Part shown: piece by piece, positions 17,439-25,201 of the stretch | Position numbering within the stretch: position 1 is the first letter of the stretch | Layout of the letters: every line of letters begins with the position of its first letter | NCBI GenBank assembly: GCA_934365155.1 | Contig: CAKRMZ010000002.1 | Location: 45,154 to 109,153, forward strand | Length of the DNA: 64,000 nt | Reading direction: 5' to 3' | Origin: an uncultured Eubacteriales bacterium | Lineage (GTDB): Bacteria; Bacillota; Clostridia; Oscillospirales; CAG-272 | The notes under the pieces: generated by a model | What the model was told of the DNA's origin: nothing | What the model saw: only the letters and a program-made list of their open reading frames with translations | Database searches by the model: none | Position numbers and translations under genes: made by a program

Positions 17439-17484
17439 GTCATCCGTATGTAAAAGTAGGGGATGGTCTGCCCTATTTTATTAT
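17434..17484 (+). terminator. riboswitch expression platform: intrinsic terminator
   Basis: GGGCAGTCATCC (17434-17445) can pair with GGATGGTCTGCCC (17461-17473), followed by TATTTTATTAT. The 5' arm is the GGGCA of the aptamer, so ligand binding should prevent terminator formation: an ON switch. The overlap of aptamer and terminator arms is seen directly; the direction is inferred from known ZTP switches. Confidence 0.8.
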
Positions 17485-17518
17485 CATAAAATTCAAGACG
17501 TCGGAGATAGGAGGAAAA

Positions 17519-18007
17519 ATGAAAAAGGTAGCGATTATTATGGGAAGCGACAGTGATCTTCCGGTGGTAAAAAAAGCGGTGGATACACTCAAGAGTTTCG
17601 GGGTACCTTATGAAGCCCATATCTATTCCGCTCATCGCAGCCCCGAGAAGGTTGCCGAATTTGTTAAGTCGGCACGGGACTCAGGCTTCGGTGTGATTAT
17701 TGCTGCGGCGGGAATGGCGGCGCATTTGGCAGGAGCGGTTGCGGCAAACACAACCCTGCCGGTGATCGGAATTCCGTTAAAATCCGGATATTTGAACGGC
17801 ATGGACGCTCTTTTATCCACAGTACAAATGCCATCCGGCATGCCGGTAGCGACTGTGGCAATCGACGGAGCAGTGAATGCCGCTTTATTATCGGTGCAGA
17901 TTTTGGCGCTCGGCGATGAAACTTTGGAAAAAAAGATTGCCGATTATCGCAGAGAGAACACGCAAAAGGTCTTAGAAAAGGATGCAAAGGCTTCCGCGGA
18001 GCTTTGA
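17519..18007 (+). CDS. purE: N5-carboxyaminoimidazole ribonucleotide mutase (PurE)
   Basis: 162 residues, standard for PurE. Contains MGSDSDLPVVKKA near 8, the SAHRSPE active-site loop near 41, an AAGMAAHLAG loop near 68, and the STVQMPSGMPVATVAI strand near 103. It makes CAIR in step 6 of purine synthesis. No purK gene lies in this cluster, so CO2 delivery by PurK must come from elsewhere or be bypassed. RBS AGGAGG is 5 bases before ATG 17519. First gene of the ZTP-controlled operon. Confidence 0.97.
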   Translation: MKKVAIIMGSDSDLPVVKKAVDTLKSFGVPYEAHIYSAHRSPEKVAEFVKSARDSGFGVIIAAAGMAAHLAGAVAANTTLPVIGIPLKSGYLNGMDALLSTVQMPSGMPVATVAIDGAVNAALLSVQILALGDETLEKKIADYRRENTQKVLEKDAKASAEL

Positions 18008-18060
18008 ATATATAAACCATTTGCAAATAATGAATTTACAATAAAATGGAGGATACAATC

Positions 18061-18774
18061 ATGGAAAAAAGAGAACAGTTGTATGAAGGAAAAGCAAAAA
18101 AGGTATATGCGACCGATGATGAAAACTTATATATTGTTTCCTATAAGGATGACGCAACTGCCTTTAACGGGCTGAAAAAAGGAACCATTGTCGGCAAGGG
18201 TGTGGTGAACAACCGTATGTCTAATTTGTGCATGCAAATGTTGGAAAAATCCGGTATCCCCACGCACTTTGTAAAAGAGCTTTCCGATCGGGATACTTTG
18301 GTAAAAAAAGTTTCGATTGTTCCCTTGGAGGTAATAATTCGCAATATTTCCGCCGGATCCTTTGCCAAACGATACGGTGTGGAAGAGGGCATCGTTTTTT
18401 CGGAGCCTACCATTGAATTTTCCTATAAGAATGACGATCTCGGAGATCCGTTAATTAACCGCTATCATGCGCTTGCTTTGGGATTGGCCAGCAAAGAGGA
18501 GATTCAAACCATTGAATCCATGGCTTTCCGAATCAATACACTCTTGAAAGAATATTTCAAAACCTTGGGCATTACGCTGGTTGATTTTAAATTGGAATTC
18601 GGAAAGACGGCGGACGGCAATATTGTTTTAGCGGATGAAATTTCGCCGGATACCTGCCGCTTCTGGGATATTAAAACCGGAGAAAAGCTGGATAAGGATC
18701 GTTTCAGACGGGATATGGGCGGCGTGGAAGATGCGTACCGTGAGGTGATGCGCCGCGTAATGGGAGAAAAATAA
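18061..18774 (+). CDS. purC: SAICAR synthetase (PurC)
   Basis: 237 residues, full length for a bacterial PurC. The N-terminus EQLYEGKAKKVYATDD and the KKVSIVPLEVIIRNISAGSF and LVDFKLEFGKT...LADEISPDTCRFWD blocks are diagnostic. It joins CAIR with aspartate using ATP in the next step after PurE. GGAGG lies 8 bases before ATG 18061; the in-frame ATG at 18046 is part of that ribosome site. Its stop overlaps the purF start by one base (TAATG). Confidence 0.97.
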   Translation: MEKREQLYEGKAKKVYATDDENLYIVSYKDDATAFNGLKKGTIVGKGVVNNRMSNLCMQMLEKSGIPTHFVKELSDRDTLVKKVSIVPLEVIIRNISAGSFAKRYGVEEGIVFSEPTIEFSYKNDDLGDPLINRYHALALGLASKEEIQTIESMAFRINTLLKEYFKTLGITLVDFKLEFGKTADGNIVLADEISPDTCRFWDIKTGEKLDKDRFRRDMGGVEDAYREVMRRVMGEK

Positions 18775-20204
18775 TGAGCAAAATCAAAGAAGAGTGCGGT
18801 GTATTCGGGATATATTGCCAAAAATCGGAAAATGTTGCCGCCACCTGTTATTACGGCTTGTTCGCTTTGCAGCACCGCGGCCAGGAGAGCTGCGGTATCG
18901 TGGTGAATGACGACGGCGTTTTTCGAAGCTATAAGGATGAGGGCCTTGTGAACGATGTGTTTGGCACGTCGGTCATTGATCAGTTGGGCTTTGGAAATAT
19001 TGCGGTCGGGCATGTGCGCTACGGAACGACCGGTTGCGGCGGAAGGCTGAATGCGCAGCCGATTGTGGTGAATCACATTAAGGGCAGCATGGCACTTGCC
19101 CATAACGGAAACCTGATTAATTCCGGTGAGCTTCGCTCGGAACTTGAGATGGAGGGCTCGATTTTCCATACAACCAGCGACACGGAGGTAATCTCTTATA
19201 TCATTACCAAAGAGCGCCTGGGGGCTCCCTCCATTGAAGAGGCGGTCAATCGGACGATGCACCGGGTAAAGGGAGCCTATTCACTGGTGATTATGTCTCC
19301 GTCTAAGCTGATTGCAGTGCGTGATGAAAACGGATTCCGGCCTTTATGCTACGGAAAAACCGAAGACGGGTCTTATGTGGTTGCATCGGAAAGCTGTGCG
19401 TTGGATGCGGTCGGTGCTACCTTGATCCGCGATGTAGACCCCGGCGAAATTGTTGTGTTTGACAAAAACGGTGTTCGCAGCATTCGGGATCATTGTGAGA
19501 AGGTGCCGAAAACACTGTGTGTGTTTGAATATATTTATTTTGCCAGACCGGATTCGGTGATCGACGGAAGCTCGGTCCATGAGGCGAGAGTCCGAGCAGG
19601 CAGCTTTTTGGCATTGGAGCATCCGGTCCAGGCGGATATTGTAATCGGTGTGCCGGATTCCGGATTGGACGCGGCGGTCGGGTATGCTCGGCAATCCGGC
19701 ATTCCCTACGGCATCGGATTTATAAAAAATAAATACATCGGACGAACCTTTATTGCTCCGGGACAAAAGTCCAGAGAGGATAAGGTGCGTATTAAGCTGA
19801 ATACCATATCCCATGTCGTGAAGGGAAAACGTGTGGTTTTGATTGATGACTCCATTGTGAGGGGAACCACCAGCGGACGTATTGTCAAGCTGCTTCGCGA
19901 TGCCGGCGCTACGGAGGTGCATATGCGTATCTCGTCGCCGCCGTTTTTGAACCCCTGTTATTACGGCACCGACATTGATTCAAGAGAACATCTGATTGCC
20001 TGCCATCACAGCGTTGAGCAGATTGCTCAAATCATCGGCGTGGACTCTTTGGGATATTTGAATGTGGAACATGTGGATAAGCTGGCAAGCGGAAATTGCC
20101 GCGGATATTGTACCGCTTGCTTCAGCGGGAACTATCCTACCGAGATTCCGAGCGAATCGCATAAGAATCGCTTTGAGCGAAAAATCAGTGAAAAGAAGGA
20201 CTAA
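18774..20204 (+). CDS. purF: amidophosphoribosyltransferase (PurF), Fe-S type
   Basis: 476 residues. It has a seven-residue propeptide before Cys8 of CGVFGI, the N-terminal nucleophile of the glutaminase domain, so it is likely self-processed as in Bacillus PurF. The PRPP site is VVLIDDSIVRGTT near 355. Cysteines in TLCVFEYIY, NPCYYG and CRGYCTAC match those binding the structural 4Fe-4S cluster of the Bacillus-type enzyme, which makes it oxygen sensitive. It catalyses the first committed step of purine synthesis (PRPP plus glutamine to phosphoribosylamine). Confidence 0.97.
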   Translation: MSKIKEECGVFGIYCQKSENVAATCYYGLFALQHRGQESCGIVVNDDGVFRSYKDEGLVNDVFGTSVIDQLGFGNIAVGHVRYGTTGCGGRLNAQPIVVNHIKGSMALAHNGNLINSGELRSELEMEGSIFHTTSDTEVISYIITKERLGAPSIEEAVNRTMHRVKGAYSLVIMSPSKLIAVRDENGFRPLCYGKTEDGSYVVASESCALDAVGATLIRDVDPGEIVVFDKNGVRSIRDHCEKVPKTLCVFEYIYFARPDSVIDGSSVHEARVRAGSFLALEHPVQADIVIGVPDSGLDAAVGYARQSGIPYGIGFIKNKYIGRTFIAPGQKSREDKVRIKLNTISHVVKGKRVVLIDDSIVRGTTSGRIVKLLRDAGATEVHMRISSPPFLNPCYYGTDIDSREHLIACHHSVEQIAQIIGVDSLGYLNVEHVDKLASGNCRGYCTACFSGNYPTEIPSESHKNRFERKISEKKD

Positions 20205-20207
20205 ACG

Positions 20208-21248
20208 ATGAAAAAAAGTTTCAGTGAAAGTTATAAGGAAGCCGGTGTTGATATTACTGCCGGATACCGTGCGGTAGAGCTGATGAAGCAGCATATTCGG
20301 AAAACGATAACAAAGGGAGCTTTTTCGGATATCGGCGGCTTCGGAGGACTGTTTGAGTTGGATCTTGGCAATATCAAAAAACCGGTGCTGGTCAGCGGAA
20401 CGGACGGTGTCGGCACCAAACTTAAGTTGGCCTTTTTAATGAACCGTCACAATACGGTGGGAATTGATTGCGTAGCGATGTGTGTTAACGACGTAATCTG
20501 CTGTGGAGCGAAGCCGCTGTTCTTCTTGGATTATATTGCCTGCGGAAAAAACGTGCCGGAACGGATTGCAGACATTGTATGCGGCGTTGCGGAAGGATGC
20601 GTACAATCCGGGGCGTCGCTGATCGGCGGCGAGACGGCGGAAATGCCGGGATTTTATCCGGAGGACGAATACGATCTTGCCGGATTTGCTGTCGGAGTCG
20701 TGGATAAAGATAAAATTCTTGATAAAAATACGATGCGTGAGGGCGATGTTATGATTGCGTTGCCGTCAAGCGGTGTCCATTCCAACGGCTTCTCTTTGGT
20801 ACGCAGAGTGTTTGATGTGGAAAATGCGGATCTTTCTCTGCCGGAAGAAGCACTGGGCGGTGCAAGCATCGGTGAGACCCTGCTTTGCCCTACAAAAATC
20901 TATGTAAAACCGGTGCTTCAGCTGTTGGATGCTGTCCGGGTTCGTTCAATTTCGCATATTACCGGCGGCGGATTTTATGAAAATATTCCGCGTAGCCTGC
21001 CGGAAGGATACAGTGCTAAAATTGAGCGCAGTGCCGTTCGGATATTGCCCATTTTTGACTTGATTGCGCAACGTGGGGGAATTCCCGAGCGCGATATGTT
21101 CAATACATTTAATATGGGTGTCGGCATGAGCGTTGTGGTGGCAAAAGAGGATGCGGACCGCGCACTGGAGATTTTAAAAGAAAACGGTGAGGATGCATAT
21201 ATTTTCGGTGAAATTGTTCGCTCCGATGAGGGTGTGATTTTATGCTGA
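20208..21248 (+). CDS. purM: phosphoribosylformylglycinamidine cyclo-ligase (AIR synthetase, PurM)
   Basis: 346 residues, normal for PurM. Starts SYKEAGVDITAGYRAVELMK and contains SGTDGVGTKLKLAF (nucleotide binding), CVAMCVNDVICCGAKPLFFLDYIA and GGETAEMPGFY. It closes the imidazole ring, turning FGAM into AIR with ATP. It begins 3 bases after purF and overlaps purN by 7 bases. Confidence 0.97.
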   Translation: MKKSFSESYKEAGVDITAGYRAVELMKQHIRKTITKGAFSDIGGFGGLFELDLGNIKKPVLVSGTDGVGTKLKLAFLMNRHNTVGIDCVAMCVNDVICCGAKPLFFLDYIACGKNVPERIADIVCGVAEGCVQSGASLIGGETAEMPGFYPEDEYDLAGFAVGVVDKDKILDKNTMREGDVMIALPSSGVHSNGFSLVRRVFDVENADLSLPEEALGGASIGETLLCPTKIYVKPVLQLLDAVRVRSISHITGGGFYENIPRSLPEGYSAKIERSAVRILPIFDLIAQRGGIPERDMFNTFNMGVGMSVVVAKEDADRALEILKENGEDAYIFGEIVRSDEGVILC

Positions 21249-21874
21249 AAACGCGGATTGCCGTACTGGTTTCGGGCGGCGGAACCAATTTGCAGGCTCT
21301 GATTGACGCGCAGAAGCGTGGGGAGCTTCAAAGCGGTGAAATTTCCGTCGTGGTGTCCACAAAGCCCGGTGTGTTGGCACTGAGCCGCGCAGAAAATGCG
21401 GGGATCCGCAATGCGGTGGTATGCAGAAAGGACTGTGCCGATCAGGCGGAATTTGAGAGTCGGCTTTTGTCCATTTTGCAAGATGCTCAGATTGAAATGA
21501 TAGTGCTTGCCGGATTTATGAGCATTTTGTCTGCGGACTTCATTGCGCACTATGAGGACCGGATTATCAATGTGCACCCTTCGCTAATCCCCTCCTTTTG
21601 CGGAAAGGGATTTTACGGATTGCGCGTGCACGAAGCGGCACTGCGTTACGGTGTGAAAATTACCGGTGCGACGGTGCATTTTGTGAATGCCGTTCCGGAT
21701 GGGGGAAAGATTATTCTGCAAAAGGCAGTGGAAATTCGACCGGATGACAGTCCGGAGAGTTTGCAACGCCGCGTGATGGAACAGGCGGAATGGGTATTGC
21801 TGCCGCAGGCGACGCAGATGCTTGCGGAAGGTATTATGAAACAGAAGGAGCAAGGGAATGAGCAGCATTTATGA
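21242..21874 (+). CDS. purN: phosphoribosylglycinamide formyltransferase (GART, PurN)
   Basis: 210 residues. N-terminus IAVLVSGGGTNLQALIDA, catalytic INVHPSLIPSF (Asn and His), and GATVHFVN followed by the DGGKIILQKAV stretch containing the catalytic Asp. It transfers the formyl group of 10-formyl-THF to GAR, one of the two folate-dependent steps that tie this operon to ZTP sensing. Overlaps purM by 7 bases and the next gene by 17. Confidence 0.96.
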   Translation: MLKTRIAVLVSGGGTNLQALIDAQKRGELQSGEISVVVSTKPGVLALSRAENAGIRNAVVCRKDCADQAEFESRLLSILQDAQIEMIVLAGFMSILSADFIAHYEDRIINVHPSLIPSFCGKGFYGLRVHEAALRYGVKITGATVHFVNAVPDGGKIILQKAVEIRPDDSPESLQRRVMEQAEWVLLPQATQMLAEGIMKQKEQGNEQHL

Positions 21875-22607
21875 TTTGGAAAATATTGCGGATATTCTGC
21901 AAAAGAACACGTATCCCGGACGGGGAATTATAATCGGAAAAACCGCAAACGGCAAAAAAGCGGCAATTGCTTATTTTATTATGGGACGCAGCGAAAACAG
22001 CCGCAACCGTATTTTTATCGAAAACGGGGCGGAGCTTGTAATTCATCCTTATGACAGGTCCAAGGTAGAGGATCCGTCCTTGATTATTTATTCGCCGATT
22101 CGTTGCCTTGGGAACCGCTTGATTGTAACAAACGGGGATCAAACCGATACGATTTATGAATATATAAAGCAGGGCAAGAGCTTTACCGATGCGCTCTCTA
22201 CCCGTTGCTTTGAGCCGGATGCTCCGAATTTTACCCCCCGTATCAGCGGGATTCTGTATTTTTCAAATCGCGATTTTTGCTATGAGATGAGTATATTAAA
22301 AAGTGCGGATGCGAAAGGCTCCGCATGCAACCGATACTGTTATTCTTTTGAACCGATTGCCGGAGTCGGACATTTTATACATACGTATTTGCACGACGGC
22401 AATCCGATACCGACCTTTTGCGGCGAGCCGGAACGCATTGAGATTCCCGATGATATTGATGATTTTTGCAATTCGATTTGGGAGAATTTGAATGCCGAAA
22501 ACAAGATTTCACTGTATGTCCGTTTTGTGGATTTAAGCAGCGGACACACGGAAAACCGTATGGTGAACAAGCATGTTGATATGTTGAAAGGAAAAAAAGT
22601 AAAATGA
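21858..22607 (+). CDS. PurO-type IMP cyclohydrolase
   Basis: 249 residues resembling the PurO/IMP cyclohydrolase family (first known from archaea) rather than the MGS-fold N-terminal domain of PurH. Key stretches are YPGRGIIIGKT near 19 and AYFIMGRSENSRNRIF near 38. It would close FAICAR to IMP, the last step of the pathway. It lies directly before the stand-alone AICAR formyltransferase, so the pair replaces bifunctional PurH. RBS AAGGAG is 7 bases before the ATG; overlaps purN by 17 bases and the next gene by 4 (ATGA), so translation is coupled. Confidence 0.88.
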   Translation: MSSIYDLENIADILQKNTYPGRGIIIGKTANGKKAAIAYFIMGRSENSRNRIFIENGAELVIHPYDRSKVEDPSLIIYSPIRCLGNRLIVTNGDQTDTIYEYIKQGKSFTDALSTRCFEPDAPNFTPRISGILYFSNRDFCYEMSILKSADAKGSACNRYCYSFEPIAGVGHFIHTYLHDGNPIPTFCGEPERIEIPDDIDDFCNSIWENLNAENKISLYVRFVDLSSGHTENRMVNKHVDMLKGKKVK

Positions 22608-23788
22608 AAGAGTTTGAACTGAAGTACGGCTGTAACCCCAATCAGAAGCCGGCAAGGATTTTTATGTCAAACGGCGACTCGCTTCCGATTGAAATTTTGA
22701 GCGGCCGCCCGGGATATATTAACTTTTTGGACGCCTTCAACAGTTGGCAGTTGGTAAAGGAGCTGAAGCAAGCAACTCAGTTGCCCTGCGCAACTTCCTT
22801 CAAGCATGTCAGCCCGACTTCCGCCGCTTTGGGAATTGTGCTTTCCGATGCGCTGAAAAAGGCATGCTTTGTTGATGATATTGAAAATTTGGATGATTCG
22901 CCGCTTGCCTGCGCATATGCAAGAGCTCGCGGCACGGATCGTATGTCGTCGTTCGGAGATTTTATTGCACTGAGCGACCGTTGCGACGTTACAACCGCAA
23001 AGCTGATCAAGCGGGAGGTATCGGACGGAATCATTGCGCCGGATTATGATCCGGAGGCGCTGGAAATCTTAAAAAGCAAACGAAAAGGAAACTATAATAT
23101 TATTAAAATCGATCCGGATTACATACCGAATCCGATTGAACGGAAAGAAGTTTTCGGCATTTGCTTTGAACAGGGCAGAAATAACTTTGAAATTTCGCAG
23201 TCTTTGCTTGAAAATATTGTTACTGAAAATAAAAATATTCCGGAGAGCGCAAAAAGAGATTTAATCGTTGCGCTGATTACGCTGAAATATACGCAGTCAA
23301 ATTCCGTGTGCTATGCCGTGGACGGACAGGCGATCGGTGTCGGTGCGGGACAGCAATCACGCATTCATTGCACGCGCCTTGCCGGAAATAAGGCGGATAA
23401 CTGGCATTTGCGCCAGCATCCGAAAGTGTTGAATTTGCCGTTTTTAGACAGTGTTGGGCGTCCGGAGCGGGATAACGCGATCGACGTTTATATTTCGGAT
23501 GATTATGAGGATGTACTGTCGGACGGTGTTTGGCAGAGATTTTTCGCTTCCCGACCGGAAATTTTAAGCCGGGAAGAAAAAAAGGATTATCTCAGAAGTC
23601 TGAGCGGCGTTTCCGTCGGCAGTGACGCATTTTTCCCCTTTGACGATAATATTGAGCGCGCGCATCGCAGCGGTGTGTCGTATATCGCGGAACCGGGCGG
23701 CTCGGTGCGCGATGATATTGTGATTGACGCTTGCAACAAATACGGAATTGCGATGGCGTTCACCGGAATGAGGCTCTTCCATCATTAA
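22604..23788 (+). CDS. stand-alone AICAR formyltransferase (PurH C-domain type)
   Basis: 394 residues that match only the transformylase domain of PurH; the IMP cyclohydrolase domain is absent. It starts ELKYGCNPNQKPARIF, has the catalytic Lys-His pair in TSFKHVSP near 66, the VCYAVDGQAIGVGAGQQSRIHCTRLAG block, and ends with YIAEPGGSVRDD...AMAFTGMRLFHH. It formylates AICAR with 10-formyl-THF; its block raises ZMP/ZTP, the ligand of the riboswitch ahead of the operon. ATGA overlap with the PurO-type gene. Confidence 0.93.
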   Translation: MKEFELKYGCNPNQKPARIFMSNGDSLPIEILSGRPGYINFLDAFNSWQLVKELKQATQLPCATSFKHVSPTSAALGIVLSDALKKACFVDDIENLDDSPLACAYARARGTDRMSSFGDFIALSDRCDVTTAKLIKREVSDGIIAPDYDPEALEILKSKRKGNYNIIKIDPDYIPNPIERKEVFGICFEQGRNNFEISQSLLENIVTENKNIPESAKRDLIVALITLKYTQSNSVCYAVDGQAIGVGAGQQSRIHCTRLAGNKADNWHLRQHPKVLNLPFLDSVGRPERDNAIDVYISDDYEDVLSDGVWQRFFASRPEILSREEKKDYLRSLSGVSVGSDAFFPFDDNIERAHRSGVSYIAEPGGSVRDDIVIDACNKYGIAMAFTGMRLFHH

Positions 23789-23818
23789 TTCGAAAAAGGG
23801 ATTGCGGTCGCCGGAGGC

Positions 23819-23920
23819 ATGTTTATTCGGAGGATAAGAATTTTCGGTGATGCACTGCTTTGTGCGGCGAGAATCGCATTTTGTATTGATTATGAACTGA
23901 GGAAGGAACCCGACAGATAA
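23819..23920 (+). CDS. possible 33-residue leader peptide ahead of purD
   Basis: A short open frame from ATG 23819 whose TAA overlaps the purD ATG (TAATG), a common coupling layout. The peptide begins MFIRRIRIFGDALLC and is basic. The GGAGG before it is only one base from the ATG, too close to work well, so it may be chance filling of the 131-base gap. Confidence 0.18.
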   Translation: MFIRRIRIFGDALLCAARIAFCIDYELRKEPDR

Positions 23921-25191
23921 TGAAAATTATGGTAATCGGCGGCGGCGGCCGCGAGCATGCAATTATTCAAAAGTTAAAGAGCAGTCCGCGAGTTTCGAAG
24001 ATGTATGCGCTCCCCGGAAACGGGGGAATTTCGGCGGATGCCGAATGTGTGGATATCGGGGCAAAAGATATTCCGGCCATCGTTTCGTTTGCACAAAAAG
24101 AGAAGATTGATTTTGCTGTGGTGGCTCCGGACGATCCGCTGGTTCTCGGTGCCGTAGACGCATTGGAAGCCGTCGGTGTTCCGTGCTTCGGACCGACATC
24201 CGCCGCGGCGGAAATCGAGGGTAGCAAGGTCTTTGCAAAAAATCTGATGAAAAAATACGGGATACCGACTGCGGCATATGAAGTGTTCGACGATATGGAA
24301 AAGGCGCTTTGTTATGTCAGAACGGCACCGATGCCGGTTGTGATTAAGGCAAACGGGCTGGCGCTCGGCAAAGGTGTTATTATTGCCGAAAACAGATCCG
24401 ATGCGGAACAGGCTGTACGCTCCATGATGGAAGAGCATGTGTTCGGCATGAGCGGCTCAAGCATCGTAGTGGAGGAGTTTCTTACCGGTCCTGAGGTTTC
24501 GGTTTTAAGCTTTACGGACGGGGAAACCGTTGTTCCGATGATTTCATCCATGGACCATAAGCGTGCGTTGGACGGGGATCGGGGTCTCAATACCGGAGGA
24601 ATGGGAACGGTTGCGCCGAATCCGTATTATACACCGGAGATTGCCGATTGGTGTATGGAACATATTTTTCGCCCGACGATCGAGGCGATGAAAAAAGAGG
24701 GACGCACGTTTCGCGGATGTTTGTATTTCGGATTGATGCTGACACCGGCGGGACCGCGTGTAATCGAATACAATTGCCGTTTCGGAGACCCGGAAACGCA
24801 GGTGGTGCTGCCGCTGTTAAAGAGCGATTTGCTGGAAATTATGATGGCGGTTCAAAGCGGAAGGCTCAAAGAGATATCGGTAGAATTTGAAAATCGGAGT
24901 GCATGCTGTGTAATCTTGGCTTCCAAAGGCTATCCGGGAAAATATGAGAGCGGATGCCCTTTGCATTTGCCGAAAGCTGCGCCGGACTGTTTTATTTATG
25001 TTGCCGGTGCAAAAAAGAAGGACGGAATTCTGACGAGCGCGGGCGGGCGAGTGCTTGGGGTCACCGCAGTGGGTGATTCGCTGCCGGAGGCGATCCGGCG
25101 GGCCTATACCGTTGCAGATCGGGTTGATTTTAAAAACGGCTACTGTCGCCGTGATATCGGAAAACGTGCGCTAAAAGCACTCGAAAAGTGA
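23920..25191 (+). CDS. purD: phosphoribosylamine--glycine ligase (PurD)
   Basis: 423 residues, an ATP-grasp enzyme of usual size. N-terminus MKIMVIGGGGREHAI, PGNGGIS near 28, VIKANGLALGKGVI near 140, the LNTGGMGTVAPNPYY loop near 225 and ECNCRFGDPETQ-type metal site (YNCRFGDPETQ near 285). It makes GAR from phosphoribosylamine, glycine and ATP. RBS AGGAAGGA lies upstream, and the gene is preceded by the widest gap (131 bases) in the operon. Confidence 0.97.
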   Translation: MKIMVIGGGGREHAIIQKLKSSPRVSKMYALPGNGGISADAECVDIGAKDIPAIVSFAQKEKIDFAVVAPDDPLVLGAVDALEAVGVPCFGPTSAAAEIEGSKVFAKNLMKKYGIPTAAYEVFDDMEKALCYVRTAPMPVVIKANGLALGKGVIIAENRSDAEQAVRSMMEEHVFGMSGSSIVVEEFLTGPEVSVLSFTDGETVVPMISSMDHKRALDGDRGLNTGGMGTVAPNPYYTPEIADWCMEHIFRPTIEAMKKEGRTFRGCLYFGLMLTPAGPRVIEYNCRFGDPETQVVLPLLKSDLLEIMMAVQSGRLKEISVEFENRSACCVILASKGYPGKYESGCPLHLPKAAPDCFIYVAGAKKKDGILTSAGGRVLGVTAVGDSLPEAIRRAYTVADRVDFKNGYCRRDIGKRALKALEK

Positions 25192-25201
25192 GGAGCGGAA
25201 A

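Noticed and set aside
17295..17518. Purine (guanine) riboswitch or PurR box as control of the purine operon
   Set aside because: The three-way junction core of purine riboswitches and a PurBox pair are absent; the ZTP motif explains the conserved bases.
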